This document shows positions 51,101 to 58,550 of a DNA stretch of 64,000 bases, piece by piece; within the stretch, counting starts at the first letter, position 1, and each line of letters begins with the position of its first letter. The DNA lies in NCBI GenBank assembly GCA_030144725.1, contig JASKMD010000002.1, forward strand, positions 1,633,611 through 1,697,610, read 5' to 3'. This DNA is from Haematococcus lacustris (Eukaryota; Chlorophyta; Chlorophyceae; Chlamydomonadales; Haematococcaceae). A program made the position numbers and the translations under genes. The notes under the pieces were generated by a model. It ran no database searches. It saw nothing but the letters and a program-made list of their open reading frames with translations, and had not been told where the DNA came from.

Positions 51101-54100
51101 TCTGTCAGCATGGATAGCTGCCTGCTCTTTGTCATAGGAATGTAGGGCTGTTTTTGTGTGTTTGTAGGCTAGTTTTAGGGCAGTGTGGAAAGGGGTACCG
51201 TCTTTGTGGTACATCCGTATGATGTCTAGTGCTGTCTGCTTGGCCGCTGTAGGTACTTTGCAGGAGGGGAGGGGAGGCACATGTGTTAGTGCGTCGGTGA
51301 TGGTGCTTCCCCTGTAGTCACTCAGGTGGTGCTGTGCATGCTTGATCCATAGGTGGGTGTGCCGCTTGTGGCTTCTGAGTTTGTTGCAGCCTCGCAGCCG
51401 GTAGTGTTGACCTGTGGCATTATGGGTTTTGGTTTGGCAGTTTTCTATTGCCACCTTGAGGCATTTGTCCAGGAGATTGTGCATATGGGTGGCCAGCTCA
51501 TTCACAACTATTGGTGCACTGGTTCCATCGATGTGGGTTAGTTGCTGGATAGATTTGGCGCAACTGTTGGTGATGGCTGCATAGTGTGCTTGTGCCGCTG
51601 TTTTAGCAGGTCTCAGGGTCAATTGCAGGCGTGCTAGGAGTTGTGGAATGTTGTTGTTCGTGTCTTGGCAGGCTTGCTTGAACTTCTCCTGGTCTTCTTT
51701 GCTGACTGGAGTTGTGAGCGCTTTTTTGCAGGTCTGTCTTAAGGTCGGCAATGTGGGTATGGCAGGTATGTTGAGGCCAGTGGACGTGATATCTAGGGCC
51801 ATAGTGAGGGGTAGGTGGTCGCTGAGCCCGCCTCCCCATTTGCTTGCGCAGGCTAGCAGCCGTATTTTTGCGGGGCTGTTGCGTGTGAGGATGTCATCAA
51901 TGCGGCTGTCAGTACTTTGTGGCTGGCCTGTTTCGTCTGCCTCCTTCCATTGCCTGTGTGTGGCTTTTCTATCTTCTTGTTGCACTGGCTGCAGGTTCTG
52001 GGAGTGCAAGAAAGCCCTGTACTCCATGTCCTGCGGGTAGGTGGTGTTGCTGCTCCTGTCATTGGGCCGCCAGGTGGCATTCATGTCTCCTATCATTAGG
52101 GGGAGGTGTGATCTGTGTGCATTTAGGAGTGTTGTTATGGTGTCTTGCATGGCGCGGCGGGCTGAGGACGCTGCTGCGCTGTGTCCTGATGGCCAGTAGG
52201 TACCTATCAGGATGACTGGCGTGGAGTTTGTGGGCTGCAGGGTGGCTGTGACCAGTCTCCCAGCAGTGTCAGCGGTGTTTGCTTTGGCTGTAGATGCCAC
52301 CGCTATAGAGCGCTTGACAGCTAGGATGGTACCTGCGGTGTGGTGGTGGCTGTGCCACCAGGTGTAGTCACGTAACATTGTTTGCAGCCATCTTGGGGCC
52401 ATCTTGCTCTTCCTGCCTATCTTGGTCTCTGTGAGTACTAAGATGTCTGGGTTGTCGTCCAGGATCAGCTCTATGACGTCTTGTCTCTTTGTGTAGAGGC
52501 CTTGTGTGTTGAGTGTGCTGATTGTGAGGTTGCTGATCATGGGAATGGGTTTGGGGTCAAGTGTGGTTGTTGGTTCCATTGTGATGGCAGGCTGGCCTGT
52601 ACAGGCGTTGTTGTGGGGGTTGGTGCTGGGCGTGGGACCTGGCTCGGAGGGAGTCTTCGGGGAGAGGAAGTTGGTAATGCGAATTTGGCGCTTGGTGCTG
52701 TGGTCGTGGGTGGTAACTCTGGTTGGGCGGCGCTTCTTTGTCATGGGGGGCACTTGTTGCATGGGCCTGCTGGGGGGGGGTGGCTCTGCTGCCAGGGGTG
52801 GGGATGGGTTGAGGCGAAGGGTTGGGGTTGGGGTTGGGGTTGGGGTTGGGGTTGGGGTTGGGGTTGGGGTTGGGGTTGGGGCTGGGGCTGGAGCTGGGGG
52901 TGGTGGTGCCTGTCTGCGTTTGGTATGTTTGGTTGTAGGGTTCGCGGGGATGGTTCTCTTGGATCTATGGTTCAGGGCGGTATTAGGAGCAGGCATTGCT
53001 CTGGTCTCATGTGCTTCTGTGAGGTCTATAGGGGTCGTGTGATTGGCAAGGTGTGCGGCTAGGTCTTGAGGTGTGTAGCCTGCCTGGGGGTCTGCTAGCC
53101 ATATCTCTCTACGGACAAATGTTGTGTGCTCTACGTTGCCTGTAGTGATGGTCAGCAGGCTGCCCTGTAGGCGATGCCAGTCAAGGGGCGTGTTGAGCGG
53201 TTGTGGTGCGTGGCGTAGCGAGTCCAGCCAGAGCCATCCTTGTGAGGTGTGCCTTATAGCAGTCGCATGGCCGATGTCTTTGCCATCGCTACAAGAGAGG
53301 AGGATGATTGCGCTTGTGCATGTTGCACCTGTGTCTGTTATTGCACCAAGGATTTTACCGGGTGTGATGCTGCCTCTGGTGAGGGGTTGGGTGGCGGGGT
53401 GTAGATAGGTATTATGATGTGTGCGGTGGAGGTAGTGGTTCAGTGTGTCTAATGAGAACTTGCCTTCTTTGTCGTAGATATGGCTTGTGTGCAATGCTCT
53501 CACTGCAAGCCCCATGCCTCGGGCTTGTTGTGCTAGTTGTTGCATGTGGTCCGCCAGGTTCTTACAATGTCTAATGACTGCTTGATGGTCTATCAGCTTG
53601 ACTCCCATGGCCATGTTGCAGGCATGTACAAGGCAGCAGTTATCATGTTGACACTCCATGTATGGGGGCTGGGGTCGGTTTGGCAATGTGTACCTGGGTA
53701 TGTTCTCTTCCTTATGACTTATGATGTGGCATACACCTTCTCGTCTTAGGGCTATGGTTTGTGTCGGTGTGGCTGCTGGGTCTGGTGCAATGACGAATAT
53801 CTCGTGGAAGGTTGTTCTGTAGAGAGGCGACAACTCGTGAATTGGTATAGCTGCTTTACTGGGGCTGTTGGAGTCTAGGAGCTTCCAATGGCCGCCAAGT
53901 TTTCTAATTGCCATGCTGTGACCGTTCGTTTTACATAAGAAGTTAAGGGTGGCGTACATTATCGCCAATGCGTCAAACTTGTCGTCGCTCCAGTCCTCTG
54001 CGGTGTGCAGTTGGGCGACGCTTGTAAGAGTGAGGCCGAAGTGTGTCTGAAGATAGAGGTGGATGACCTCGTCGCTAAGTGCACCTCCGTCGCCACGTGC

Positions 54101-57100
54101 AATCAACCACGCCTTCCTGTCTCCTGCGTCGTGAAGTGTATATTGCCAGGCTTTCCAAAAAGTGTGAAGGTCATTAGGTTTCACCCAATGCTTGCCAGCT
54201 GCATTGTTAAGGGAGTGGGCTTGACAGTTGCGATCTATTTGTACTTCGAAATAAAGGGGGTTAGGGTTGGCTCCTGAGTGATGCTCCTCACAGTGGGCTG
54301 GGCCGGGGTTAGCTTCAACATCCCCAGCGGCTAGCAGTAGCCAGGCCAAGTAGACAGCCCGGGCGGCAGAGAAGGGGTCCATGGTGCATGGGGTATTGTC
54401 TCTTCCATTTCTGTTGGCTGCTATCTGGTAGGTGCAGTAGACATGCAGTGTGCTGTTAAATTGGCTAACTGTGTAAGGATGGCTGCTGTTGGCTCCATGC
54501 GTAGAGAGGTGAAACCTGTCGGCCAGCTTACAGAGGGCACAAGAGGATGCTTGGGTGCCGTCTATCCCTGCCATGAGATTATAACAAGTGGTCCTAACCG
54601 TCGCTCTGATACGGGCAATTAGTTTCTTGTGTTTCCTAAAGCAACGTTTGGAATCCTTGATTGTGGGCTGCAAGGGGTGGCTTATGCGTTGGTAGAGTGT
54701 GTTCAGCAGGTGGGTGCATATAACATAGAGCATGAGCATGTTCATTAGCCTGTTATGTTGTTTAATGGTTGTCCCAATGTGTGTGGGTTGTGGTTGCTGG
54801 TGAACAGAGGGTTGTGGTTCTTGGTGGTGTGGGTTGTGGTTGTGGTGATGTGTGTCGTGGTTGTTGGTGATGTGGGTTGTGGTTGTTGGTGAACAGAGGG
54901 TATTGGGTATGACAGTCAGAGCTGGCAGGTGGTGGTAAGGCTTTGCAGGTGGTGGTGGTAAGGCTTTGCAAGTGGTGGTGGTAAGGCTTTGCAGGTGGTG
55001 GTAAGGCTTTTGCGCATCAGCATGTGTAGCTAGCATGGCTGTGTCATAAGGCTGTTCATGCCTGTCTGCCGTAGCTGAGGCTGGCAGGTGCCGGTGCAGC
55101 TGAGTAGCATGTCTCTGTTCGGCCTGCACATCAGCATCCGCAATTTGCATAGTTGTGTCAGATGTCTGGTTATGCCGGTGTGCAACATTCATAGCCGGCA
55201 GGTGGTGGCAGTGCTGAGGTGTATGTCGATTGGCTGCCTGCACATCAGCATGTGTAGCTAGCTTGGCTGTGTCATTAGGCTGCATGTCAGCATGGTTAGT
55301 CAGCATCTCTGTGACAGCCAGCTGGTCCTGCAAGGCTGAAGTGGTCGGGGCTGGCAGGTGGTAGTGAGGCTGGGCGCCATGTCTATTGTCAGCCTGCATG
55401 TCAGCATGGTTAGTTAGCATCCCTGTGACAGCCAGCTGGTCCTGCAAGGCTGAAGTGGTCGGGGCTGGCAGGTGGTAGTGAGGCTGGGCGCCATGTCTAT
55501 TGTCAGCCTGCATGTCAGCATGGTTAGTTAGCATCTCTGTGACAGCCAGCTGGTCCTGCAAGGCTGAAGTGCTCGGGGCTGGCAGGTGGTAGTGAGGCTG
55601 GGCGCCATGTCTATTGTCAGCCTGCATGTCAGCATGGTTAGTTAGCATCTCTGTGACAGCCAGCTGGTCCTGCAAGGCTGAAGTGGTCGGGGCTGGCAGG
55701 TGGTAGTGAGGCTGGGCGCCATGTCTATTGTCAGCCTGCATGTCAGCATGGTTAGTTAGCACCTCTGTGACAGCCAGCTGGTCCTGCAAGGCAGAAGTGG
55801 TCGGGGCTGGCACGTGGTAGTGAGGCTGGGCGCCATGTCTATTGTCAGCCTCTGTGACAGCCAGCTGGTCCTGCAAGGCAGAAGTGGTCGGGGCTGGCAC
55901 GTGGTAGTGAGGCTGGGCGCCATGTCTATTGTCAGCCTGCATGTCAGCATGGTTAGTCAGCATCTCTGTGACAGCCAGCTGGTCCTGCAAGGCTGGAGTG
56001 GTCGGGGCTGGCAGGTGGTAGTGAGGCTGGGCGCCATGTCTATTGGCAGCCTGCACGTCAGCATGGTTGGTTGGCATCTCTGTGACAGCCAGTTGGTCCT
56101 GCAAGGCTGAAGTGGTCGGGGCTGGCAGGTGGTAGTGAGGCTGGGCGCCATGTCTATTGGCAGCCTGCATGTCAGCATGGTTAGTCAGCATCTCTGTGAC
56201 AGCCAGTTGGTCATGCAAGGCTGAAGTGGTCGGGGCTGGCAGGTGGTAGTGAGGCTGGGCGCCATGTCTATTGGCAGCCTGCATGTCAGCATGGTTGGTT
56301 GGCATCTCTGTGACAGCCAGTTGGTCATGCAAGGCTGTGTCGGTTGGGGCTAGCAGGTGGTGGGGGGGCTGGGCGCCATGTCTATTGTCACCCTGCATGT
56401 CAGCTAGCATTGTTGTGTCAAGTGGTTGGTCATGCCGGGCTGTAGCAGCTGAGGCTGGCAGGTGGTGGTAATGCTGAGCATCATGTTTAACGTCAGCCTG
56501 CGCATCAGCATGTATAGCTTGCATAACTGTGTCACAGGATTGGTCATGCAAGGCTACATGAGAGAAGACTGGCAGGTGGTGGTGCAGTTGCGGTGCATGT
56601 CTCTTGTCAGCCTGCGCATCGGCGTGTGAAACCTGTGTCATTGTGTCAGGCGGCTGGTCATGCCCGGCTGGTGCCGTGAGCTTGTAGCGTTCAGATGTAC
56701 CTACGGACGCCAGGTCTGGCGAGGTGTAAGAGCCAAAGCAGGGGGTGTCAGGGGGCTTAGCACAGCTGGTAGAGGCATGGCTGGTCATGTGCTTAGTACA
56801 GTATGCCATCACGTGTGTTGATTGTGTCTGCAGGGGGGTGCCAGGTGGCTCAGCATCACAGCCAATAACATGCCTGGCTGTGTGTCTACTGTGGCACACC
56901 ATAGCGTGTGTAGCAGCCTTCCATGTATGGGTCCTTGGCTGAGCCTGCAGGGGGGTGTCAGGTGGTTCTCCACTGTGGGCTTTAGCCTGCCTAGCAGAGT
57001 GCCTGCTGCAGCGCATCATCATGTCAGCAACGGCATCACAGGTTTGGATTCCTGGTAAAGCTTGCCAGGGGGTGTCAGATGGCTCACCACTACTGGCTAT

Positions 57101-57532
57101 AGCTTGGCTGGTCCTTCTGTTGCTCCATGATTGGTCTGTGACAAGCTGGGCTGTCCACGGCTGTCTTTTGCTACTTGAGCTGTCGATTGCGACCAAACTG
57201 GCTGTCTGGATGTCGGCACCACTCCACCTGTTCATCTCTTCTGTCGTTGGCGTCTGGGAGAGTTTAAGCACCGCCTGTTCCACGTCGTTGCACCTGTTGC
57301 AGACATCGCATCTGGGCAGCATTTGGAACCCATCTCTTTCCCGTTTTGTGGCCAGTGGGTCAAAGGTGAACATGCTCCAGGACCCACTGGTTGGACCCGC
57401 CGCGTTTGTATACTCAGACGATTGCAGCCGAAGGCCCGCAATCCCGTTAGCATAGCCGCATTGGACCAGTGGGGGAGCAGAGGTCCCCATCAGAATATAG
57501 CACAGGCACAGGCAGGCAAACAGGCGCGCCAT
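45128..57532 (-). CDS. Retrotransposon polyprotein: 2A-split, protease, APE, RT, PHD, RNase H and restriction-like endonuclease
   Basis: The first ATG is 57532 (an upstream in-frame GTG at 57568 is not a credible start); 4134 residues. Approximate order: signal peptide MARLFACLCLCYILMGTSAP; His/Ala-rich 38-residue repeats (378-750); 2A motif AAGDVEANPGP ending at 1078; Josephin-like protease (about 1280-1450: MECQHDNCCLVHACN, GHATAIRH, WLWLDS, a Cys-His-Asp order); Thr-Pro repeat (about 1555); APE endonuclease (about 1665-1915: STLNTQGL, LTETKI, GDMNATW, SRIDDI, SDHLPL); reverse transcriptase (about 2260-2585: KAPGPDDIP, YRPIGL, QAGFRR, DFTSAFN, GTIQGDSLSPLLF, FADDLIIL); PHD finger (about 3130-3200: CELC, CDTC, YHWQC, WECPSC); RNase H (about 3645-3785: TDGS, AELAAI, TDSL, RAHNGIIGNEYAD); zinc knuckle plus restriction-like endonuclease (about 3900-4030: CPLCG, ITYPDA, LIEIKY). 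All catalytic residues look intact. The region just before RNase H is unassigned. Confidence 0.9.
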   Translation of the reverse strand: MARLFACLCLCYILMGTSAPPLVQCGYANGIAGLRLQSSEYTNAAGPTSGSWSMFTFDPLATKRERDGFQMLPRCDVCNRCNDVEQAVLKLSQTPTTEEMNRWSGADIQTASLVAIDSSSSKRQPWTAQLVTDQSWSNRRTSQAIASSGEPSDTPWQALPGIQTCDAVADMMMRCSRHSARQAKAHSGEPPDTPLQAQPRTHTWKAATHAMVCHSRHTARHVIGCDAEPPGTPLQTQSTHVMAYCTKHMTSHASTSCAKPPDTPCFGSYTSPDLASVGTSERYKLTAPAGHDQPPDTMTQVSHADAQADKRHAPQLHHHLPVFSHVALHDQSCDTVMQAIHADAQADVKHDAQHYHHLPASAATARHDQPLDTTMLADMQGDNRHGAQPPHHLLAPTDTALHDQLAVTEMPTNHADMQAANRHGAQPHYHLPAPTTSALHDQLAVTEMLTNHADMQAANRHGAQPHYHLPAPTTSALQDQLAVTEMPTNHADVQAANRHGAQPHYHLPAPTTPALQDQLAVTEMLTNHADMQADNRHGAQPHYHVPAPTTSALQDQLAVTEADNRHGAQPHYHVPAPTTSALQDQLAVTEVLTNHADMQADNRHGAQPHYHLPAPTTSALQDQLAVTEMLTNHADMQADNRHGAQPHYHLPAPSTSALQDQLAVTEMLTNHADMQADNRHGAQPHYHLPAPTTSALQDQLAVTGMLTNHADMQADNRHGAQPHYHLPAPTTSALQDQLAVTEMLTNHADMQPNDTAKLATHADVQAANRHTPQHCHHLPAMNVAHRHNQTSDTTMQIADADVQAEQRHATQLHRHLPASATADRHEQPYDTAMLATHADAQKPYHHLQSLTTTTCKALPPPPAKPYHHLPALTVIPNTLCSPTTTTHITNNHDTHHHNHNPHHQEPQPSVHQQPQPTHIGTTIKQHNRLMNMLMLYVICTHLLNTLYQRISHPLQPTIKDSKRCFRKHKKLIARIRATVRTTCYNLMAGIDGTQASSCALCKLADRFHLSTHGANSSHPYTVSQFNSTLHVYCTYQIAANRNGRDNTPCTMDPFSAARAVYLAWLLLAAGDVEANPGPAHCEEHHSGANPNPLYFEVQIDRNCQAHSLNNAAGKHWVKPNDLHTFWKAWQYTLHDAGDRKAWLIARGDGGALSDEVIHLYLQTHFGLTLTSVAQLHTAEDWSDDKFDALAIMYATLNFLCKTNGHSMAIRKLGGHWKLLDSNSPSKAAIPIHELSPLYRTTFHEIFVIAPDPAATPTQTIALRREGVCHIISHKEENIPRYTLPNRPQPPYMECQHDNCCLVHACNMAMGVKLIDHQAVIRHCKNLADHMQQLAQQARGMGLAVRALHTSHIYDKEGKFSLDTLNHYLHRTHHNTYLHPATQPLTRGSITPGKILGAITDTGATCTSAIILLSCSDGKDIGHATAIRHTSQGWLWLDSLRHAPQPLNTPLDWHRLQGSLLTITTGNVEHTTFVRREIWLADPQAGYTPQDLAAHLANHTTPIDLTEAHETRAMPAPNTALNHRSKRTIPANPTTKHTKRRQAPPPPAPAPAPTPTPTPTPTPTPTPTPTPTLRLNPSPPLAAEPPPPSRPMQQVPPMTKKRRPTRVTTHDHSTKRQIRITNFLSPKTPSEPGPTPSTNPHNNACTGQPAITMEPTTTLDPKPIPMISNLTISTLNTQGLYTKRQDVIELILDDNPDILVLTETKIGRKSKMAPRWLQTMLRDYTWWHSHHHTAGTILAVKRSIAVASTAKANTADTAGRLVTATLQPTNSTPVILIGTYWPSGHSAAASSARRAMQDTITTLLNAHRSHLPLMIGDMNATWRPNDRSSNTTYPQDMEYRAFLHSQNLQPVQQEDRKATHRQWKEADETGQPQSTDSRIDDILTRNSPAKIRLLACASKWGGGLSDHLPLTMALDITSTGLNIPAIPTLPTLRQTCKKALTTPVSKEDQEKFKQACQDTNNNIPQLLARLQLTLRPAKTAAQAHYAAITNSCAKSIQQLTHIDGTSAPIVVNELATHMHNLLDKCLKVAIENCQTKTHNATGQHYRLRGCNKLRSHKRHTHLWIKHAQHHLSDYRGSTITDALTHVPPLPSCKVPTAAKQTALDIIRMYHKDGTPFHTALKLAYKHTKTALHSYDKEQAAIHADRHRAAAQKLIHTKPRVANKAIFQPSSKRHTITALHDDRTGALATDPTQLVQVADRYFTRTWAATGSKSGTYLPEHCPRKAPWEQPNAIDRFTLKTGATQREEPDLEGNRAKRAWLNSTIQDTATFHTCLKQLSSGKAPGPDDIPNELLKMLPDEITTAIHDMFTVLWATGLTPTGWKTSNTVLIYKNKGSETDLANYRPIGLANTLYKLWTRMITVALYEYAEQHNVLSSCQAGFRRHQDTMTQLQSLVMALEDAKIGQQDIYALIVDFTSAFNTTDQDKTLWIMYDLGFPTDAIEAVKDLYTGASSTVQLTPQLKGQPVPITRGTIQGDSLSPLLFLIYMEPLLRWLHVGGRGYEHSCLDATQHQDNTLRHQNKLSSLAFADDLIILTSCLSDLKIQAHKLTEFSTWGSLQVSGSKTKVTGILHQKAKTKVYGTNDPTAQVAAQLHGQIEVQGQATQYLPPTQPFLYLGVNITMTLDWKHQHRRMTDTLRSRLECLRTSYASPRQTLHIVKTAVATCLAYAFPVTPCSATDLEAWDSMITTMMKRRFGLWVSAPSAMIREDTDTFGLGCTSLAVEYNSRCVKTLLEGLQAEGRYGKVTRSMLAMQITYLSQLLAQKPSRHQTQKELQKCSRTRQLLCAHNSSLQVALQGTTIDPPLLAQLHAIHTASVAQPLDKHHTRVMRAIVGPLIALGFSGPHQLLEMKGTNIISGRELRALAKQRGRRATHKHIGALNRLRLLLQLGEEPTPDQLQAIMNHRDINLDLDLKHRQTHHSMGGLTACQWTDKSTYALPGWNWQVSIASNQVIRITDLFNKPPTQPTAAPPPHTNTQHTTNHNPATTTDPQNINNKRPAPKPPTGNKSMGRVALPDATDLPLPHLNPTQLYTWKEDQATSGTVSHSQMMLNQMFRHREKIKKVFGWQITNTTFGLDLRPKAARRTHQKQQSKEEVGGTMQQQYWVTWHPSRVEKWALPLYAKNGYHPQSVKPYPRSQLRDDDCDCELCWSPNSRENDADAVDMYVCDTCQRTYHWQCLLDCKCAKPSERPGSDDNAEWECPSCAPLAPHDKEARRAAADEEIVEVHWEPSAEAFTMLNHHTDFCEHMEEYRTEKEARQYALTSTRKDGDINDDLMRQSMSDTARGQWQSTHGDPLRSKIRFDILPTNPQLDICPTGRCEVWLRHADFYPCQPTPAPTQALPQPITQQVVAVYNTDGKCVGVIAPARAANLLSRYNATQKNAPTPLNTSFAAELASLLARHGQATADATHTTPTPIVHILRQHLEITKERYTTPLHCSALFEEYYSPCENDKLFGSLGPPLLCQHQGMSWAQPTKADITMAVRHALHAAQAPTHTPTLTAMLLPNKGRTNSATYMRWISEHPHLCTKIGTFAPHALQPDPPQAWAGSIPYTCSNKHHSLLVLIHNTSAIHHLQARNPLWLDSLRSALSQLAGRKFLPPLNTRQPPPPPAHTSLTGAGTYRKLPQDAPTPPIALPPTSHTPDTHWSGTHLQSKVGDWKSWTYTDGSCTTAPGALQRIGAGIYHPQGTQQHQTINPSGEGATNTITRAELAAIKAALDQGHTHIATDSLTAMFQIRMAVLQPMRLHLHKHKDILTTIVQTIKASPTTIHLFKVRAHNGIIGNEYADHTAKLAAQHDNHDITIPGCKDPYHDIHWLQTPGKEDHPPRPLGDLTGSLKAHMHTRHRLGLANQDSIYYEAWQSITLIAHKMSNFLWRDGAITTPQQRCIMRYRTGTLYNQKHAVRFGLSDSTNCPLCGQPDSALHILSGCTATNKLVTHRHNAAGRAILRAVQDGALGAGLVFTDVGDLYEDSDTASPIKSKLKRKNLRRALDIDPTTTGRITYPDAVIISPNGPYEGPATKIPLMHRHVTLIEIKYCMDTDPTEQLHKATAQHANLLQALQPGINCASAKQINIMLGVGGTIYKDHTHKRLLELGVQDTNDNLLKWLHRHAIQTAHALVVARRQAEPPKQQTKQWTRTARAPAG
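52812..52882 (+). repeat. (GGGGTT)n hexanucleotide tract inside the retrotransposon ORF
   Basis: About ten GGGGTT units on the plus strand, encoding a (Thr-Pro)n linker on the minus strand between protease and APE domains. It could form a G-quadruplex in the antisense strand. Confidence 0.85.
54299..54382 (-). other. 2A ribosome-skipping sequence
   Basis: Encodes MDPFSAARAVYLAWLLLAAG followed by DVEANPGP; the Gly-Pro junction lies at 54302/54301. The D-V-E-x-N-P-G-P core is complete, and the preceding Leu-rich stretch is like that of active 2A sequences. It would separate a 1077-residue upstream product from a 3057-residue enzyme product. Confidence 0.85.
55285..56400 (-). repeat. 114-bp tandem repeat coding 38-residue units
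   Basis: About ten units, ADNRHGAQPHYHLPAPTTSA then LQDQLAVTEMLTNHADMQ. Neighbours are nearly identical and one unit lacks nine residues. Degenerate units lie on both sides, which shows growth from the middle. Confidence 0.9.
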
Positions 57533-57685
57533 TGTCTTCGGCGTCCAGGTCCAAGGTCCAGGGTCCACGATGCGGTACTCGTTCGGCTCGTCTCGGCGTG
57601 CAACTTCACACGCCGTGCTCGAACGACCTCGTTGATGCGTCTGCGGTCAGAGAAAACAGAGCGAAGTTTTAGTCGAAAATTATAT

Positions 57686-57701
57686 CCACTTCAATACAAG
57701 A
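57686..57701 (+). repeat. Target-site duplication, right copy
   Basis: CCACTTCAATACAAGA, identical to 44936-44951. Confidence 0.9.
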
Positions 57702-57741
57702 CTGTCAACTCCCAGTATTGGATGGCCAACATACCTTCCAT

Positions 57742-57767
57742 CAGCCGGTGTTTCTTAACACACCACC
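57742..57767 (+). terminator. Degenerate histone-type stem-loop
   Basis: CAGCCGGTGTTTCTTAACAC followed by ACCACC: the histone 3' palindrome with a two-base insertion and two changes. No histone ORF upstream, even after removing the retrotransposon. Likely a relic. Confidence 0.45.
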
Positions 57768-58550
57768 TACATGTGAAGCTAGTAATATAATCATACCCTA
57801 GCCTCTAGCAGTAGCATCAGCAATGAGACCTTAGCTGACTTTTCATGGATATTACTAAACCTCAAAATGTGTGTGAATCGTATGACAGCCACAGGGTGCT
57901 CTTGCTTGCATGTGTAATGCTATCGTAACAACTCGTCCCACGCAACGCCATGGTTAATGGCTAGCCTTGTCCATAGCTCTGATTGCTGGCTTCAGCCACC
58001 TGCAGTGTAACTTTGCAATTAGCATTGGTGCAGCTTTTAGAGCTAGGACAGGTGCTCTTTCCATCATTGAAGCAAGCGGGTCATCTTTCTGTGCCATTGC
58101 AAAACTGAAAGTGGTAGGGAGACAGATCATTCACGGTTGGCCACCACTGCTTTACTCATGTACATTAGGTTTATGGGCCAAGCAAGCACAGCTACCAAAA
58201 TGCCAGCTCTATCTTAAGCGGCACTTTATCAATAGCCAATCAGAATCAGCAGCTCAAAGTGCTAACAGGTGCAAAAGGGGACATGGGTGAGGTAGATGCA
58301 CTATGGGAAGGAGGGCGAGCAAGAGATGAATAGACGTAGATCAGGTTGTTCGTCTGTCAGAAGAGAGAAGAGAGACATTTACACAGACAAATGCAAAGAG
58401 TGTTGCCAGGTCTTGCGACCCGGTAATTGCAAACACGCCGGGTTGAGATTCGACGTTGCGAGTTAACGCTGTGGTATCTGGTACTGTCGTCCGCGCTGGA
58501 CAAACGCAACGAGGAAGAAGGGAGAGGCAGGCGCCGCCGACGGATTGCAG
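57768..58550. other. No recognised gene; presumed promoter and 5' UTR of the next gene
   Basis: Ordinary composition, no convincing ORF. The CG-richer part at 58430-58550 just precedes the ATG of the queuosine-salvage gene. Confidence 0.4.

Larger units (their letters stand above)
44952..57685 (-). mobile_element. Full-length 12.7-kb non-LTR retrotransposon (Dualen/RandI-like LINE)
   Basis: Bounded by an exact 16-bp target duplication. On the minus strand it starts ATATAATTTTCGACTAAAAC and ends with GTAGTCTTTCTTTCTTT, a short CTTT-rich tail instead of poly(A). The 5' UTR is about 153 bases, the 3' UTR 176 bases with GC-rich inverted repeats near the end. It carries one giant ORF with no stop or frameshift. 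An exact duplication plus an intact ORF point to recent insertion. Confidence 0.93.

Noticed and set aside
52812..52882. Interstitial telomere
   Set aside because: The repeat is GGGGTT, not the TTTTAGGG or TTAGGG types of this algal group, and it is in frame within a conserved ORF.
57533..57568. Extension of the retrotransposon ORF to a GTG start
   Set aside because: Nuclear genes start with ATG; the ATG at 57532 directly precedes a clear signal peptide.
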